The notes beneath the pieces are model-generated. The model was given only the letters and a program-made list of their open reading frames with translations, was not told the DNA's origin and ran no database searches. The translations under genes and the position numbers were made by a program. This document shows positions 44,951 to 53,370 of a DNA stretch of 64,000 nt, piece after piece (positions within the stretch are counted from its first letter, which is position 1; every line of letters begins with the position of its first letter). Origin of the DNA: Xiheimicrobium sp033763395 (GTDB lineage: Bacteria; Myxococcota; Myxococcia; Myxococcales; Myxococcaceae); NCBI GenBank assembly GCA_033763395.1, contig JANRKQ010000150.1, positions 158,387-222,386 on the forward strand, in the 5' to 3' direction.

Positions 44951-47263
44951 GTGTCTTCAGGCCGGGTGTTGATTCTGGGAGGACGGACGTCAGGGCTCGC
45001 GGCGCGGCTCGAGGCGCGGGGCTTGACGTGTGACACGTCGACCACGGCGACCGAGGCGGTGACGGCGCTGGAGCGAAGCCGGCCCGATGCGATCGTCGTG
45101 TCGTTGCCGGCGCGGTCGGCGCCCAAAGCCCTCGAAGCGCTGCGCAAGAGTCCCCGGTCGCGCGGCATTCCGGTGGTGTTCGACGGCACGAAGGTGGCGA
45201 GCCGGTCGCTGGAGCGGCTCGACGTCGACGGGGTGGCGCGTTCGCTCGAGGAACTCGAGCAGCAGGTGGCGGCGGGCATCCGGGCACGGCGGGTGGCGGA
45301 TCGGGACGAGCTGGTGCGGCGGCGGCTCGAGCTGCTCCTCGACGTGACGCGGGCCTCGGCCGACAAGGGCGCGCTCTCGACGCTCGCGCAGGTGGTGGCG
45401 CCGCGGCTGAAGGAGGCGCTGGGCTGCGAGCAGGTGAAGGTGCTGCAGATCGAAGGCGAAGCGCCGCGCAAGGCGGTGCTCGTGGACGAGCTGGGGCGCA
45501 CGCCGATCGATCTGGCGGTGGCTCCGACGATTCGGAAGGCGATCGAGACGCGCGAGGTGGCGGGCGGCGATGGCACGTGGGTGTACCCGGTGCCGCACGA
45601 GGCGTCGGCGTTCGCGGCGGTGGTGTTGAAGCGAGCCGCGTCGCTCGAGCAGGAAGAGCGCGACTTCGTCTCGGCCGTGTGCGTCGCGCTGGCGAACGCG
45701 GCGGAGCAGGCCCAGGCGCAGGTGGCGGTGAGCCGGGTGCGCAGCTCGCTCGAGACGGCGTACCTCGAGCGCTTCAAGGAATTGCAGGAGGCGAACGCCC
45801 GCCTCAAGGCGCTCGACCGGCGGAAGAACGAGATCCTCGCGGTGCTGAGCCACGATCTGCGGGCGCCGCTCAACGTGCAGCTGGGGCACGTGCACCTGCT
45901 CTTGACGGACAAGGGGCTCCCGGCCGACCTCAAGCCGTCGGCCGAGGCGATTCAGCGCTCAAGCCGGAAGATGCTCGAGCTGGTGGAGTCGCTGCTGGAA
46001 GGCCACCGCGGAGAAGACGGCCGCATCGTCTTGTTCTCGAAGGCGATGGACGTGTCGGAGACCTGCCAGGAGGCGGTGAACGACCTGCAGATCCTCGCGC
46101 GGGAGCAGAAGGTGAGCCTGCGCGCCGAGGCGCCGATGAGCCTCGAGGTGGTGGGTGACGAGCAGAAGATCAAGCAGGTGCTGCAGAACCTGATCACGAA
46201 CGCGCTGAAGCACGCGAAGGGCGCGACGAAGGTGACGGTGCGAGCGCGCCTCAAGCCGCAGCCGGACGGCGACGTGGCGCTGGTCGAGGTGCGCGACGAC
46301 GGGAATGACGTCGACCCGAATTCGCTGCTGATGGCGTTCGATCGATCGAGCGGGCTGGGGCTGTCGATCTGCCGGGACTACGTCGAGCGGCACGGCGGAG
46401 AGATCTGGGCCGAGGCGCCGAAAGAGGGCGGGGCGGTCTTCGCGTTCACGCTGCCGATTCGGCAGGGCAAGCCGGTGCGGAAAGCTCCGGTGCAGGCGGG
46501 AGCGCCGTTGGTGCTGCTGGCCGAGGACGACCCGGTGTTCGCGCGGGTGTGCACGATGGGGTTGTCGGGGCACTACCGGGTGGAGCACGCGAAGGACGGC
46601 GACGAGGCGGTGGCGAGAGCGAAGGCGCTGACGCCGGACGTGATCGTGATGGATGTCTTCATGCCCAACCGGGATGGGTTGGATGCGTTGCGGGAACTGC
46701 AGTGCACGCCGGCAACGGCAGACATTCCGGTGTTGTTGATTTCCGGGCATCCGGACTTGTCCGAGAAGCTCCGCGCCCTGGATCTCGGTCATGTCGATAC
46801 GCTGACGAAGCCGTTCTCATTGAGCCAATTGCTGACCCGCGTGGGCGATACGGTGAAGCGCCGGGCGACGAAGGTGGCGGCGGTCGGGGTGGACGCGGAG
46901 ACGGGGTTGTTCGACCAGCTCGGCCTCGTAAACCGGCTCGATGCGGAGCTCTCCCGGAGCGGCCGCTACGGCCGTGCGTTGTCGGTGGGCGTGCTGCGGC
47001 CGGTGGGAACGGCGACGGGGAAGATCGCTTCGTCGGCGGCGATTATGCGGCGCGAGCTGCGGGCGCCGGATGTGGTGGGCCACCTGGGCGGCGGGGTGTT
47101 CGCGGTGCTCCTCCCCGAGACCTCGTTGAACGACGCGCGGCAGTTGGTGAACCGGCTGTGCGGGCTGCTCGAGCACGAGGGGATGAGCTGGCAGACGCGC
47201 CTGGTGGACGTGCGTGAAGGCACGCAGGGCGCCGAGGCCCTGCTCGAAAGGCTCTTGGCCTGA
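44951..47263 (+). CDS. Hybrid histidine kinase with receiver and degenerate GGDEF-like domain
   Basis: 770 residues, GTG start at 44951. N-terminal pseudo-receiver-like domain (residues 1-110), GAF-like region (about 120-260), kinase with H-box SHDLRAPLNVQ near residue 300, N-box QVLQNLITNALKHA and G-box LGLSICRDYVERHGGE. A receiver domain (518-635) has phospho-acceptor Asp in VIVMDVFMPN. The C-terminus (about 650-770) resembles a GGDEF domain, with the signature site reading GGGVFAVLLPET instead of GGDEF. It therefore cannot make c-di-GMP by the usual chemistry, and the domain may bind nucleotide or sense it. No membrane segment, so it is a cytoplasmic sensor. The long frame upstream to 42566 is antisense to the OmpA gene and not coding. 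Confidence 0.9.
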   Translation: MSSGRVLILGGRTSGLAARLEARGLTCDTSTTATEAVTALERSRPDAIVVSLPARSAPKALEALRKSPRSRGIPVVFDGTKVASRSLERLDVDGVARSLEELEQQVAAGIRARRVADRDELVRRRLELLLDVTRASADKGALSTLAQVVAPRLKEALGCEQVKVLQIEGEAPRKAVLVDELGRTPIDLAVAPTIRKAIETREVAGGDGTWVYPVPHEASAFAAVVLKRAASLEQEERDFVSAVCVALANAAEQAQAQVAVSRVRSSLETAYLERFKELQEANARLKALDRRKNEILAVLSHDLRAPLNVQLGHVHLLLTDKGLPADLKPSAEAIQRSSRKMLELVESLLEGHRGEDGRIVLFSKAMDVSETCQEAVNDLQILAREQKVSLRAEAPMSLEVVGDEQKIKQVLQNLITNALKHAKGATKVTVRARLKPQPDGDVALVEVRDDGNDVDPNSLLMAFDRSSGLGLSICRDYVERHGGEIWAEAPKEGGAVFAFTLPIRQGKPVRKAPVQAGAPLVLLAEDDPVFARVCTMGLSGHYRVEHAKDGDEAVARAKALTPDVIVMDVFMPNRDGLDALRELQCTPATADIPVLLISGHPDLSEKLRALDLGHVDTLTKPFSLSQLLTRVGDTVKRRATKVAAVGVDAETGLFDQLGLVNRLDAELSRSGRYGRALSVGVLRPVGTATGKIASSAAIMRRELRAPDVVGHLGGGVFAVLLPETSLNDARQLVNRLCGLLEHEGMSWQTRLVDVREGTQGAEALLERLLA

Positions 47264-47287
47264 GGTCGGCGCCCGTGCTCAACGGGC

Positions 47288-47498
47288 TCACCGCGAGCTA
47301 CAAAAAGTCTCCGAGCAACCGCCGTCGTCGCCACAGCGGGTGGAGCATTCGGCCGCAGTCTTGCACGGTTCTCCCAGTCCCTTCTTGGGCGTGCAAATCA
47401 TGTTGCTCGACCTCGCCTGAATCGGGCTTGACTTCGCTCGCCGGCCTCAAGCACGCTCCCAAGAGAACGCCGACACCAACGAACAGAAAGATTCGCAT
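47288..47498 (-). pseudogene. Frameshifted Cys-rich lipoprotein gene
   Basis: An ATG at 47498 starts a lipoprotein signal (MRIFLFVGVGVLLGAC) and about 20 mature residues in one frame. From near 47401 the homologous-looking part continues in another frame as a Cys-rich tail (ICTPKKGLGEPCKTAAECST, then RCGDDGGCSETFC) to TGA at 47288. The repeated C-x(5)-C type spacing is common in small myxobacterial lipoproteins. A single indel near 47400 joins the two. Left uncorrected, the first frame ends in a basic tail after 66 residues. This is a broken gene, or two tiny ones. Confidence 0.5.
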
Positions 47499-47500
47499 GA

Positions 47501-47668
47501 TTCGATTCCGTGGCGGCACGCAAGCCAATACCTGATCCCGGAGGGGTTCAGGGTGCGCTGCGCTGGGATGTTCCAGGAAAGTTTCGCGGTGCTGCTGGAA
47601 CCTGGGAACTGGTGGTCGAGCCACAGTCGAAGATGATCCTGCACTGATTGTTCAGGGCCACGCCATGA
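47501..47668 (+). pseudogene. Possible polymorphic-toxin C-terminal remnant
   Basis: The frame from 47501 (after a TGA at 47498) reads as RWDVPGKFRGAAGTWELVVE with PQSKMILH following, then TGA at 47645-47647, then LFRATP and TGA at 47666-47668. The final stop overlaps the ATG at 47665 as ATGA. If the internal TGA were a sense codon (for example TGG), the gene would end with the classical 4-base overlap seen between toxin and immunity genes. The GTWELVVEP...MILH pattern resembles tails of secreted Rhs-type toxins as I remember them. The upstream toxin body is missing. Inference; no database check. Confidence 0.35.
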
Positions 47669-48168
47669 TCGCGATGCGAACCGAACAGGGGCAGCCCGAA
47701 CCCGGCAGACTGGTCTACCGGGTCGCGGAGTACGCTTTTGACACGGAGCCGCGACCGGAGACCTGCGGGGCGTCCTTTGCCGTCAACGAAGTCGAACTGA
47801 TGCTTGACGACGAAGAACGGCAGCGTGTGCTCTTCGTGACAGGGTACTGTCCACGTTTTGGCTGGCGATCTGCTGTGCTGCGCCCTCCGGTCGCGCGCCC
47901 TGGGCTGCTCAGAGGAGAAGCGGGGGCACCCATCACGGCCGGGGCCGCGATCGCGCTCCATCCGGGGGCCGACCGCTGGTCCGTGCTTGTAGATGAACGA
48001 AGTGGTTGGGTCCGCCTTGGGCAGGGCAGTCCCGATGAAGATCGAGAAGGTGTTCAATTTGCCCCCGGCGCTGTCGCGGTTCTCGAAGGGAGCCGCCTTG
48101 TCGCTCTCTGGCTGCATCCAGAGCCGTTTCCAACGTTGTCTGGTGAGCCATCAGTCATACCGGGATGA
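47665..48168 (+). CDS. Hypothetical protein, possible immunity-type gene in debris island
   Basis: 167 residues, ATG at 47665 in an ATGA overlap with the preceding remnant. Composition is protein-like (LVYRVAEYAFDTEPRPETCG; GRLVYRVAEYAFD; WSVLVDERSGWVRLG), with three or four beta-rich segments and a C-terminal EPFP. Its third-position GC is lower than that of flanking genes, a sign of transfer. I do not recognise a family. The context of an overlapping probable toxin tail suggests an immunity protein kept after toxin loss, but this is inference. Bases 48169-48421 show no convincing gene. Confidence 0.5.
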   Translation: MIAMRTEQGQPEPGRLVYRVAEYAFDTEPRPETCGASFAVNEVELMLDDEERQRVLFVTGYCPRFGWRSAVLRPPVARPGLLRGEAGAPITAGAAIALHPGADRWSVLVDERSGWVRLGQGSPDEDREGVQFAPGAVAVLEGSRLVALWLHPEPFPTLSGEPSVIPG

Positions 48169-48421
48169 CGGCAATCTCTGCCAAGGCAAAGCTTCAAGCG
48201 AGCCGGATGGAGGTCGCGCGCACATGGAAGTCCGAAAAGTCTGGACGAGTAGGCCCCAGACCCCGGCATCGACGGGCGCTCACTCAATCTTTGGCGAGCC
48301 AGCCTCGCGCCGTCACCGTTCGCTCACGCCTCTGCACCAGGCGTCAAGTCGTCGGTGTGGGCTGCGTGTGGGCTGGGGTCGGTAGGCAATACGCGCGGCC
48401 TCTCGGCTATGCTCTTTCTCA

Positions 48422-50263
48422 GTGGTTCGCCCGGTGCTTCTCACCACGCTCGTCTGCCTGACCGCCCTCGCCGGTCCTCCGAAGCGTCCGCCTGTCGATC
48501 TCCAGGCCATGCAGGAGGCCATGGGCTCGGGCACCGCCGCTGACGCACTGACGCCGTACCCGAGCGCCGCGTCGTACGCGCACTTCCTCCGCGCGCGGCT
48601 CCAGCACCACGAGGGCAACCATCGCGGCGCGCTCGACGAGCTCCGCCTCGCGCTCGCCAGCGACGACGCCAGCCCCTACCTCCTCACCCAGATGGGCGAG
48701 CAGTACGCCCGCCTCTCGGAGCTCGAGCGAGCCGAGGCCCAGCTCAAGCGCGTCATCGACAAGAGCCCCGACTACGCACCCGCGCAGCTCCTCATGGGCC
48801 GGGTGCTCTACGAGGCCCAGAAGACGACCCGCGCCCGCGCGCACCTCTCCCGCGCCATCAGGCTGCGCCCCGCCGACCCCGACGCCTACCTCGTCCTCAC
48901 CCAGCTCCTCCTCGACCAGGGGAAGATCGACGACGCCATCAAGGTCGTCGAAGACCTCGGCGGCGCGCTCCCGGGAGAGCCCGTCGGCTACCGGCGCCTC
49001 GGCCTCGCCCTCGCCGAGCGCGGAGACGCCGTGCGCGCCGAGCGCCTCCTCGCCCGCGCCGTCGAGCGCGACCCCGGCGACCTCGAGGCGTGGACCACGC
49101 TCGCCCGAATCCACGAGTCCTCGGGCCGCCCCGAGAAGGCCCTCGAAGCCTGGAGCCGTGCCGTCGAGCGCGATCCCGAGAACCGCGACGTGCTCCTCTC
49201 GGCCGGCCGCCTCGCGCTGCGCCTCGACAAACCCGCCGAGGCCCGCGCGTACTTCGACCTCCTCCTCTCGCTCGGCCGCGACCCGGAGTCCGTCGTCAAG
49301 GTCGCCTTCTCGTACCTCGCGGTGCACCGCCTCGCCGACGCCGCAGCCGTGCTCGACGGCGCGCGCAAGAACCTCGAGGAGCCGCGCCTGCACTTCTACG
49401 CCGGCCTCGTTCACGAGCGCGTGCGCAACTGGGCGAAGGCCATCGACGCCTACGACGCCGTGAAGGCCGACGCCGGAGAGGTGGCCTACGAAGCGCGCCT
49501 CCACAAGGCCATGTGCCAGTCGTCGCTCGGCCAGCACAAGCTCGCCCTCGACGCCTTCTCCCGCCTGACCGAAGAACGCCCCGGCCTGTCCGGCCTCATC
49601 TCCGCGCGCGCCCGCGCCCTCGAACGCGCCGCGCGTCCGAAAGAAGCCGAGGCGCTGCTGCTCGCCGCCTTCGATCCGCGCCCATCGTCCGACGTGCTCG
49701 ACGCCCTCGGTGGCTTCTACGAGCGCCAGGGGCGGCCCGCCGACGCCGTCTCGCTCTTCTCGAAGGCCCTCCAGAAGTCGCCGAAAGACGAGCCGCTCCT
49801 CTTCGCGCTCGCCGCCGCGCAGGAGCGCAAGGGCGACTGGCAGCGCGCCATCGACACCATGCGCACCGTGCTCGAGGCGAACCCCACCAACGCCGCCGCC
49901 ATGAACTTCATCGGCTACACCCTGGCCGATCGCGGCGGAGACCTCGACGAAGCCGAGCGCCTGGTCGCCAAGGCCCTCGACGCGCGCCCCGATGCCGCCG
50001 CCTACCTCGACTCCATGGGCTGGGTCGCCTTCCGCCGCGGGCAGTTCGACCGCGCCGTCGAGCTCCTCGAGAAGGCCACCGCCGAGTCACCCGACGAGCC
50101 CACGCTCCTCGAGCACCTCGCCGACGCGTGTGCGCGGGCCGGTCGAAAGCCCCGCGCCGAGGCCGTGCTCAAGCGCGCGATTCAGGTGCTCACCGAGAAC
50201 CCCGAGGCCGCCGACCGTCCACTCCAGCGTGCCGAGCTGGAAAAGAAGCTCAAAGCGCTCTGA
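48422..50263 (+). CDS. TPR-repeat exported protein
   Basis: 613 residues, GTG start at 48422. A signal-like N-terminus (VRPVLLTTLVCLTALAGPPK) is followed by about 14 tetratricopeptide repeats (LARLSELERAEAQLKRVIDK-type, ALAERGDAVRAERLLARAVE, MNFIGYTLADRGGDLDEAER). The last repeats (AYLDSMGWVAFRRGQFDRAV) are typical of TPR proteins that act in outer-membrane or pilus assembly. No partner can be named. It follows the debris island and starts a long plus-strand group. Confidence 0.9.
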   Translation: MVRPVLLTTLVCLTALAGPPKRPPVDLQAMQEAMGSGTAADALTPYPSAASYAHFLRARLQHHEGNHRGALDELRLALASDDASPYLLTQMGEQYARLSELERAEAQLKRVIDKSPDYAPAQLLMGRVLYEAQKTTRARAHLSRAIRLRPADPDAYLVLTQLLLDQGKIDDAIKVVEDLGGALPGEPVGYRRLGLALAERGDAVRAERLLARAVERDPGDLEAWTTLARIHESSGRPEKALEAWSRAVERDPENRDVLLSAGRLALRLDKPAEARAYFDLLLSLGRDPESVVKVAFSYLAVHRLADAAAVLDGARKNLEEPRLHFYAGLVHERVRNWAKAIDAYDAVKADAGEVAYEARLHKAMCQSSLGQHKLALDAFSRLTEERPGLSGLISARARALERAARPKEAEALLLAAFDPRPSSDVLDALGGFYERQGRPADAVSLFSKALQKSPKDEPLLFALAAAQERKGDWQRAIDTMRTVLEANPTNAAAMNFIGYTLADRGGDLDEAERLVAKALDARPDAAAYLDSMGWVAFRRGQFDRAVELLEKATAESPDEPTLLEHLADACARAGRKPRAEAVLKRAIQVLTENPEAADRPLQRAELEKKLKAL

Positions 50264-50306
50264 AAGTGCATCGCGCTGGCGGCGCGCGCGTGTAGCGTGC
50301 GCCTTC

Positions 50307-51146
50307 GTGACCAAGCGAGACGAAGGCTACTTCTCGGCGAAAGATGGAACGCGCCTCTTCTGGCGCTCGGCAGTCCCCGACGCGGCGCCGAAGGCCTGGG
50401 TCGGTGTGGTGCACGGCTACGGCGATCACTCCGGCCGCTACCTCTGGGTCATCGACCAGCTCGTCGCCGCCGGCTTCGGCGTGATGGCGTTCGACTACCG
50501 CGGGCACGGCAAGGCCGATGGCCGCCGCGCCGACGTGCTCGTGTGGGACGACTACCTCGGCGATCTCTCGCTCTTCTACGGCAAGCTCGAGACCGCCGCG
50601 GCCGGGCTGCCCATCGTCCTCCTCGCGCACAGCCACGGCGCCCTCATGGCCACGCACTTCGTCGCCAACGGCAAGCCGCCCTCGCTCAAGGCGCTCGTGC
50701 TCTCGGCGCCGTTCTACAAGCTCGCCTTCGAGCCCCCGGCCCTCAAGCTCTTTGGGGCGCGGCTCATCAAGGGCCTCATGCCCGGCCTGCACCTGTCGAA
50801 CGAACTCAAGGTGGAAGATCTCTCGCGCGACCCCGCGTGGCAGAAGAGCTCGGCGGAAGATCCCATCTACCTCCACGTCACCACGCCCCGCTGGTTCTTC
50901 GCGTGCGCCGAGGCCCAGGCGCGGCTCGCAGGGAAGGGCGCCGCCATCACGCTGCCCCTCATCGTCGTCGCTGGCACCGGCGATCGCATCGCCTCGATGC
51001 CCGCCGCTCGCGCCTTCTTCGACACCGTCGCGTCGACCGACAAGACGTGGAAGGACTACTCGGACTTCCGTCACGAGGTGCTCTGCGAACTCGAGAAGGA
51101 GCGGCCGATGGGCGACATTGTGGCGTGGATTTCGGCCCACCTCTGA
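50307..51146 (+). CDS. Alpha/beta-hydrolase, monoacylglycerol-lipase-like
   Basis: 279 residues, GTG start 43 bases after the TPR gene. It has an oxyanion-region strand VGVVHGYGDHSGRYLWVIDQ, the FDYRGHGKADGRR motif of monoglyceride lipases, nucleophile elbow AHSHGALM (Ser), acid Asp in AGTGDRIAS and His in FRHEVLCE, so a full triad is visible. It likely hydrolyses glycerides or lysophospholipids. No signal peptide or membrane helix. Confidence 0.9.
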   Translation: MTKRDEGYFSAKDGTRLFWRSAVPDAAPKAWVGVVHGYGDHSGRYLWVIDQLVAAGFGVMAFDYRGHGKADGRRADVLVWDDYLGDLSLFYGKLETAAAGLPIVLLAHSHGALMATHFVANGKPPSLKALVLSAPFYKLAFEPPALKLFGARLIKGLMPGLHLSNELKVEDLSRDPAWQKSSAEDPIYLHVTTPRWFFACAEAQARLAGKGAAITLPLIVVAGTGDRIASMPAARAFFDTVASTDKTWKDYSDFRHEVLCELEKERPMGDIVAWISAHL

Positions 51147-51166
51147 CGTAGGAACGGCGACTCGCG

Positions 51167-51511
51167 ATGGCCACCAACGACAACATCAACATCATCGGTA
51201 AGGGCATCACCATTCGGGGCAGCCTCACCGGCGCCGGCGACCTCGTCGTCGAGGGCCGCGTCGAGGGCCAGGTGAACCTCAAGAACCACCTCACCATCGA
51301 GTCGAGTGGCGTCGTCGAGGCCGACATTCGCGCCGACGAGCTGACCATCAACGGCTCGGCCTCGGGCAACATCGACGCCGGCACCAAGTGCAGCATCAAC
51401 CAGTCCGCCAAGGTGAACGGCGACATCAAGGCCACCCGCGTCGTCATCGAAGACGGCGCGGTGTTCAACGGCTCCATCGAGATGGACGTCAAGCTGCCCG
51501 ACGACATCTGA
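51167..51511 (+). CDS. bacN: Bactofilin, BacN-like
   Basis: 114 residues with the bactofilin beta-helix (IIGKGITIRGSLTGAGDLVV; VVIEDGAVFNGSIEMDVKLP), a right-handed helix that polymerises without nucleotide. Short N- and C-terminal tails. Three consecutive bactofilin genes followed by a ParB-like gene match the bacN-bacO-bacP-padC arrangement of M. xanthus, where BacNOP form polar scaffolds that position chromosome-segregation and polarity proteins. The N/O/P assignment is by position. Confidence 0.88.
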   Translation: MATNDNINIIGKGITIRGSLTGAGDLVVEGRVEGQVNLKNHLTIESSGVVEADIRADELTINGSASGNIDAGTKCSINQSAKVNGDIKATRVVIEDGAVFNGSIEMDVKLPDDI

Positions 51512-51563
51512 CGCTTCTTTTCAGTCACGCACGCAGGTTTTCCCGAGGGGCGAAGGACGACAC

Positions 51564-51887
51564 ATGGCGAACACGATCATCGGCTCGAGCATCGTCATCG
51601 ATGGAGAGATCTCCGGCGACGAGGACCTCGTGATCCAGGGGACGGTGAAGGGGAAGATCTCGCTCAAGGAGAGCCTCTTCGTCGAGGCCTCGGGCGTCGT
51701 CGAGGCCGACATCGAGGTGCAGAACGTCGACATCGCCGGGCGCGTGACGGGCAACATCGCCGCCAGCGACAAGGTCGAGCTCAAGGCCGACTGCCGCGTC
51801 GTCGGCGACGTGCGCGCCCCGCGAATCCTCATCGCCGATGGGGCGAGCTTCAAGGGCAACGTCGACATGGACGTGAAGGAGCGCTGA
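51564..51887 (+). CDS. bacO: Bactofilin, BacO-like
   Basis: 107 residues, a bactofilin beta-helix (SSIVIDGEISGDEDLVIQGT; RVVGDVRAPRILIADGASFK) with almost no tails. It is 52 bases after bacN and 4 bases before bacP, so likely co-transcribed. Sequence and repeats are closer to those of the next gene than to bacN. Confidence 0.88.
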   Translation: MANTIIGSSIVIDGEISGDEDLVIQGTVKGKISLKESLFVEASGVVEADIEVQNVDIAGRVTGNIAASDKVELKADCRVVGDVRAPRILIADGASFKGNVDMDVKER

Positions 51888-51891
51888 CGCC

Positions 51892-52500
51892 ATGGCCGCG
51901 ACCAAGGAGTTCTCATCGGGAGGACCCGACAGCACCGTCATCGGGCCGTCGATCCTCATCAGCGGAAAGCTGACCGGTGACGAAGATCTCACCGTGCGCG
52001 GGCGCGTCGAGGGCGAGCTCAACCTCTCCAAGACGCTCATCGTCGAGACCAGCGGCATCGTGAAGGCCAACGTCTCGGTGCGAAACGCCATCGTCTCGGG
52101 CGTGGTGGTGGGCAACATCACCGCCACCGAGTCGGTCGAGCTGACGCGCGAAGGCCGCATGGTGGGCGACATCAACAGCCCCCGCGTCATCATCGTCGAC
52201 GGCGCCAGCTTCCGCGGCCGCGTCGACATGGGCAACGCCGAGCCTCGCCCCCAGGGTGAGCGCCCGGCCTCGCGCCCCGTCGTTCGTCCCGCGGCGCGCC
52301 CGGCCACGATTCCCACGCGGCCTGCCGTTCCGGCCCGTCCAGCGGTGCCCGCCAAACCCCAGCCGCCGCCGATGGCGCGCGTCGAGGCGAAGAGCGAACC
52401 CAGGGGTGAGTCGAAGCCGGCTCCGCCGCCGCCTCCGCCCCAGCCCGTGCTGGTGGGTGAGGCCGGCAAGAAGAAGGTCCTGGTGAAGAAGAAGAAGTAA
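51892..52500 (+). CDS. bacP: Bactofilin, BacP-like, with long C-terminal tail
   Basis: 202 residues. The bactofilin domain (about 14-115; SILISGKLTGDEDLTVRGRV) is followed by a Pro/Ala/Arg-rich disordered tail ending in KKKVLVKKKK. In M. xanthus, BacP carries the C-terminal extension that docks partners such as PadC or motility proteins. The Lys-rich end may bind membrane or DNA. It is 4 bases after the stop of bacO and its stop is 9 bases before padC. Confidence 0.87.
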   Translation: MAATKEFSSGGPDSTVIGPSILISGKLTGDEDLTVRGRVEGELNLSKTLIVETSGIVKANVSVRNAIVSGVVVGNITATESVELTREGRMVGDINSPRVIIVDGASFRGRVDMGNAEPRPQGERPASRPVVRPAARPATIPTRPAVPARPAVPAKPQPPPMARVEAKSEPRGESKPAPPPPPPQPVLVGEAGKKKVLVKKKK

Positions 52501-52509
52501 GCGTGTGCC

Positions 52510-53370
52510 ATGGCCGACCTGTCGAACCCGCAGAGTGAAGGAACCGAACCGCCGGCGCCCGACGCCGTGACGACGGAGCCTTCTCCTGCGGTGCCAGCGC
52601 CGGTGCCGGAGTCGCCTGTGGCCGAAGCGGTCGAGGCGGGCCCACCGGCCGAGGCGATCGCCGAAGACGATCTCTCCGACGCCGATGAGGGCGAAGACGA
52701 CGGCGGGGGCGAAGAGGTCGATCTCACCGCCGTCACCCCGCACGATCTCCCCAGGCACTTCTCGGCGCCAGCGCTGCTCCCGCTCGACCGGCTCGACGAC
52801 GACGACACCTTCCGCTTCCGGCCGCTCGCCGAGCTCGAAGACGTCGCGGCGCTCGCCACCGACATCGCGCGGCTGGGCCAGATCTTCCCCATCGACGTGC
52901 GCCTCGTGCCGCCCGACCGCCTCCAGGTGGTGACGGGTTTTCGGCGCGTCGCGGCGCTCAAGTTCCTGCAGCGTGAGAAGGTCGTGGCGCGGCTGCACAC
53001 CGAGCTGTCCGACGCCGACGCGCTGCTCATGGCGCTCGCCTCGGCCATTCACTCGCGGGCGGTCGACCCCGAGACGCTGGCGGCGCTCAAGGAGCGGCTC
53101 GAGGCGCGTGGCTCGCTCACGCCAGCGGCCCGCGACATGCTCGCCAAGGCGCTCGCCACCGACGACGAGCTGGCGCCCGAGAACGTCGAAGAAGAGGTCG
53201 ACGCCGACGAGTTGGCCGCCGATGTCACGGTGCGCCTCGCCCAGTGCAATCAGGATCTCTCGCTGCTCGCCGACGTCTTCGACCAGCTCGACGACGAGAA
53301 GCGCGACGCGCTCCTCACGCAGCTCAAGTACTCCATCGACCTCGTCGCCTTCCTGGAGAGCAAGAAGTGA
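52510..53370 (+). CDS. padC: ParB/Srx-domain protein, PadC-like
   Basis: 286 residues. An acidic Pro/Glu/Ala-rich N-terminal region (about 1-75), then a ParB/Srx domain (LPLDRLDDDDTFRFRPLAEL; DIARLGQIFPIDVRL; VVTGFRRVAALKF) in which the ParB/CTPase box normally reading GERR reads GFRR. A helical C-terminal part follows. In M. xanthus, PadC links ParA to the bactofilin scaffold. The neighbouring bacNOP genes support the call. The absence of the HTH DNA-binding part of ParB fits a ParA-binding adaptor. The stop overlaps the pyrE GTG start. Confidence 0.85.
   Translation: MADLSNPQSEGTEPPAPDAVTTEPSPAVPAPVPESPVAEAVEAGPPAEAIAEDDLSDADEGEDDGGGEEVDLTAVTPHDLPRHFSAPALLPLDRLDDDDTFRFRPLAELEDVAALATDIARLGQIFPIDVRLVPPDRLQVVTGFRRVAALKFLQREKVVARLHTELSDADALLMALASAIHSRAVDPETLAALKERLEARGSLTPAARDMLAKALATDDELAPENVEEEVDADELAADVTVRLAQCNQDLSLLADVFDQLDDEKRDALLTQLKYSIDLVAFLESKK

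Noticed and set aside
42566..47263. A 1565-codon open frame on the plus strand covering the OmpA gene and the kinase.
   Set aside because: The first 795 codons are antisense to the minus-strand OmpA-family and lipoprotein genes, which have clear signals and domains. Only the part from 44951 is coding. Long antisense frames are normal at this GC content.
47645..47647. The TGA in the toxin-tail frame as a second selenocysteine codon.
   Set aside because: No Cys or Sec context, no redox motif and no convincing hairpin follows. A mutated Trp codon in a relic is simpler.
48165..48461. A 98-codon frame starting in ATGA overlap with the 167-residue gene.
   Set aside because: Arg/Ser-rich with no fold pattern and overlaps the start of the TPR gene. 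Overlap alone is not enough.
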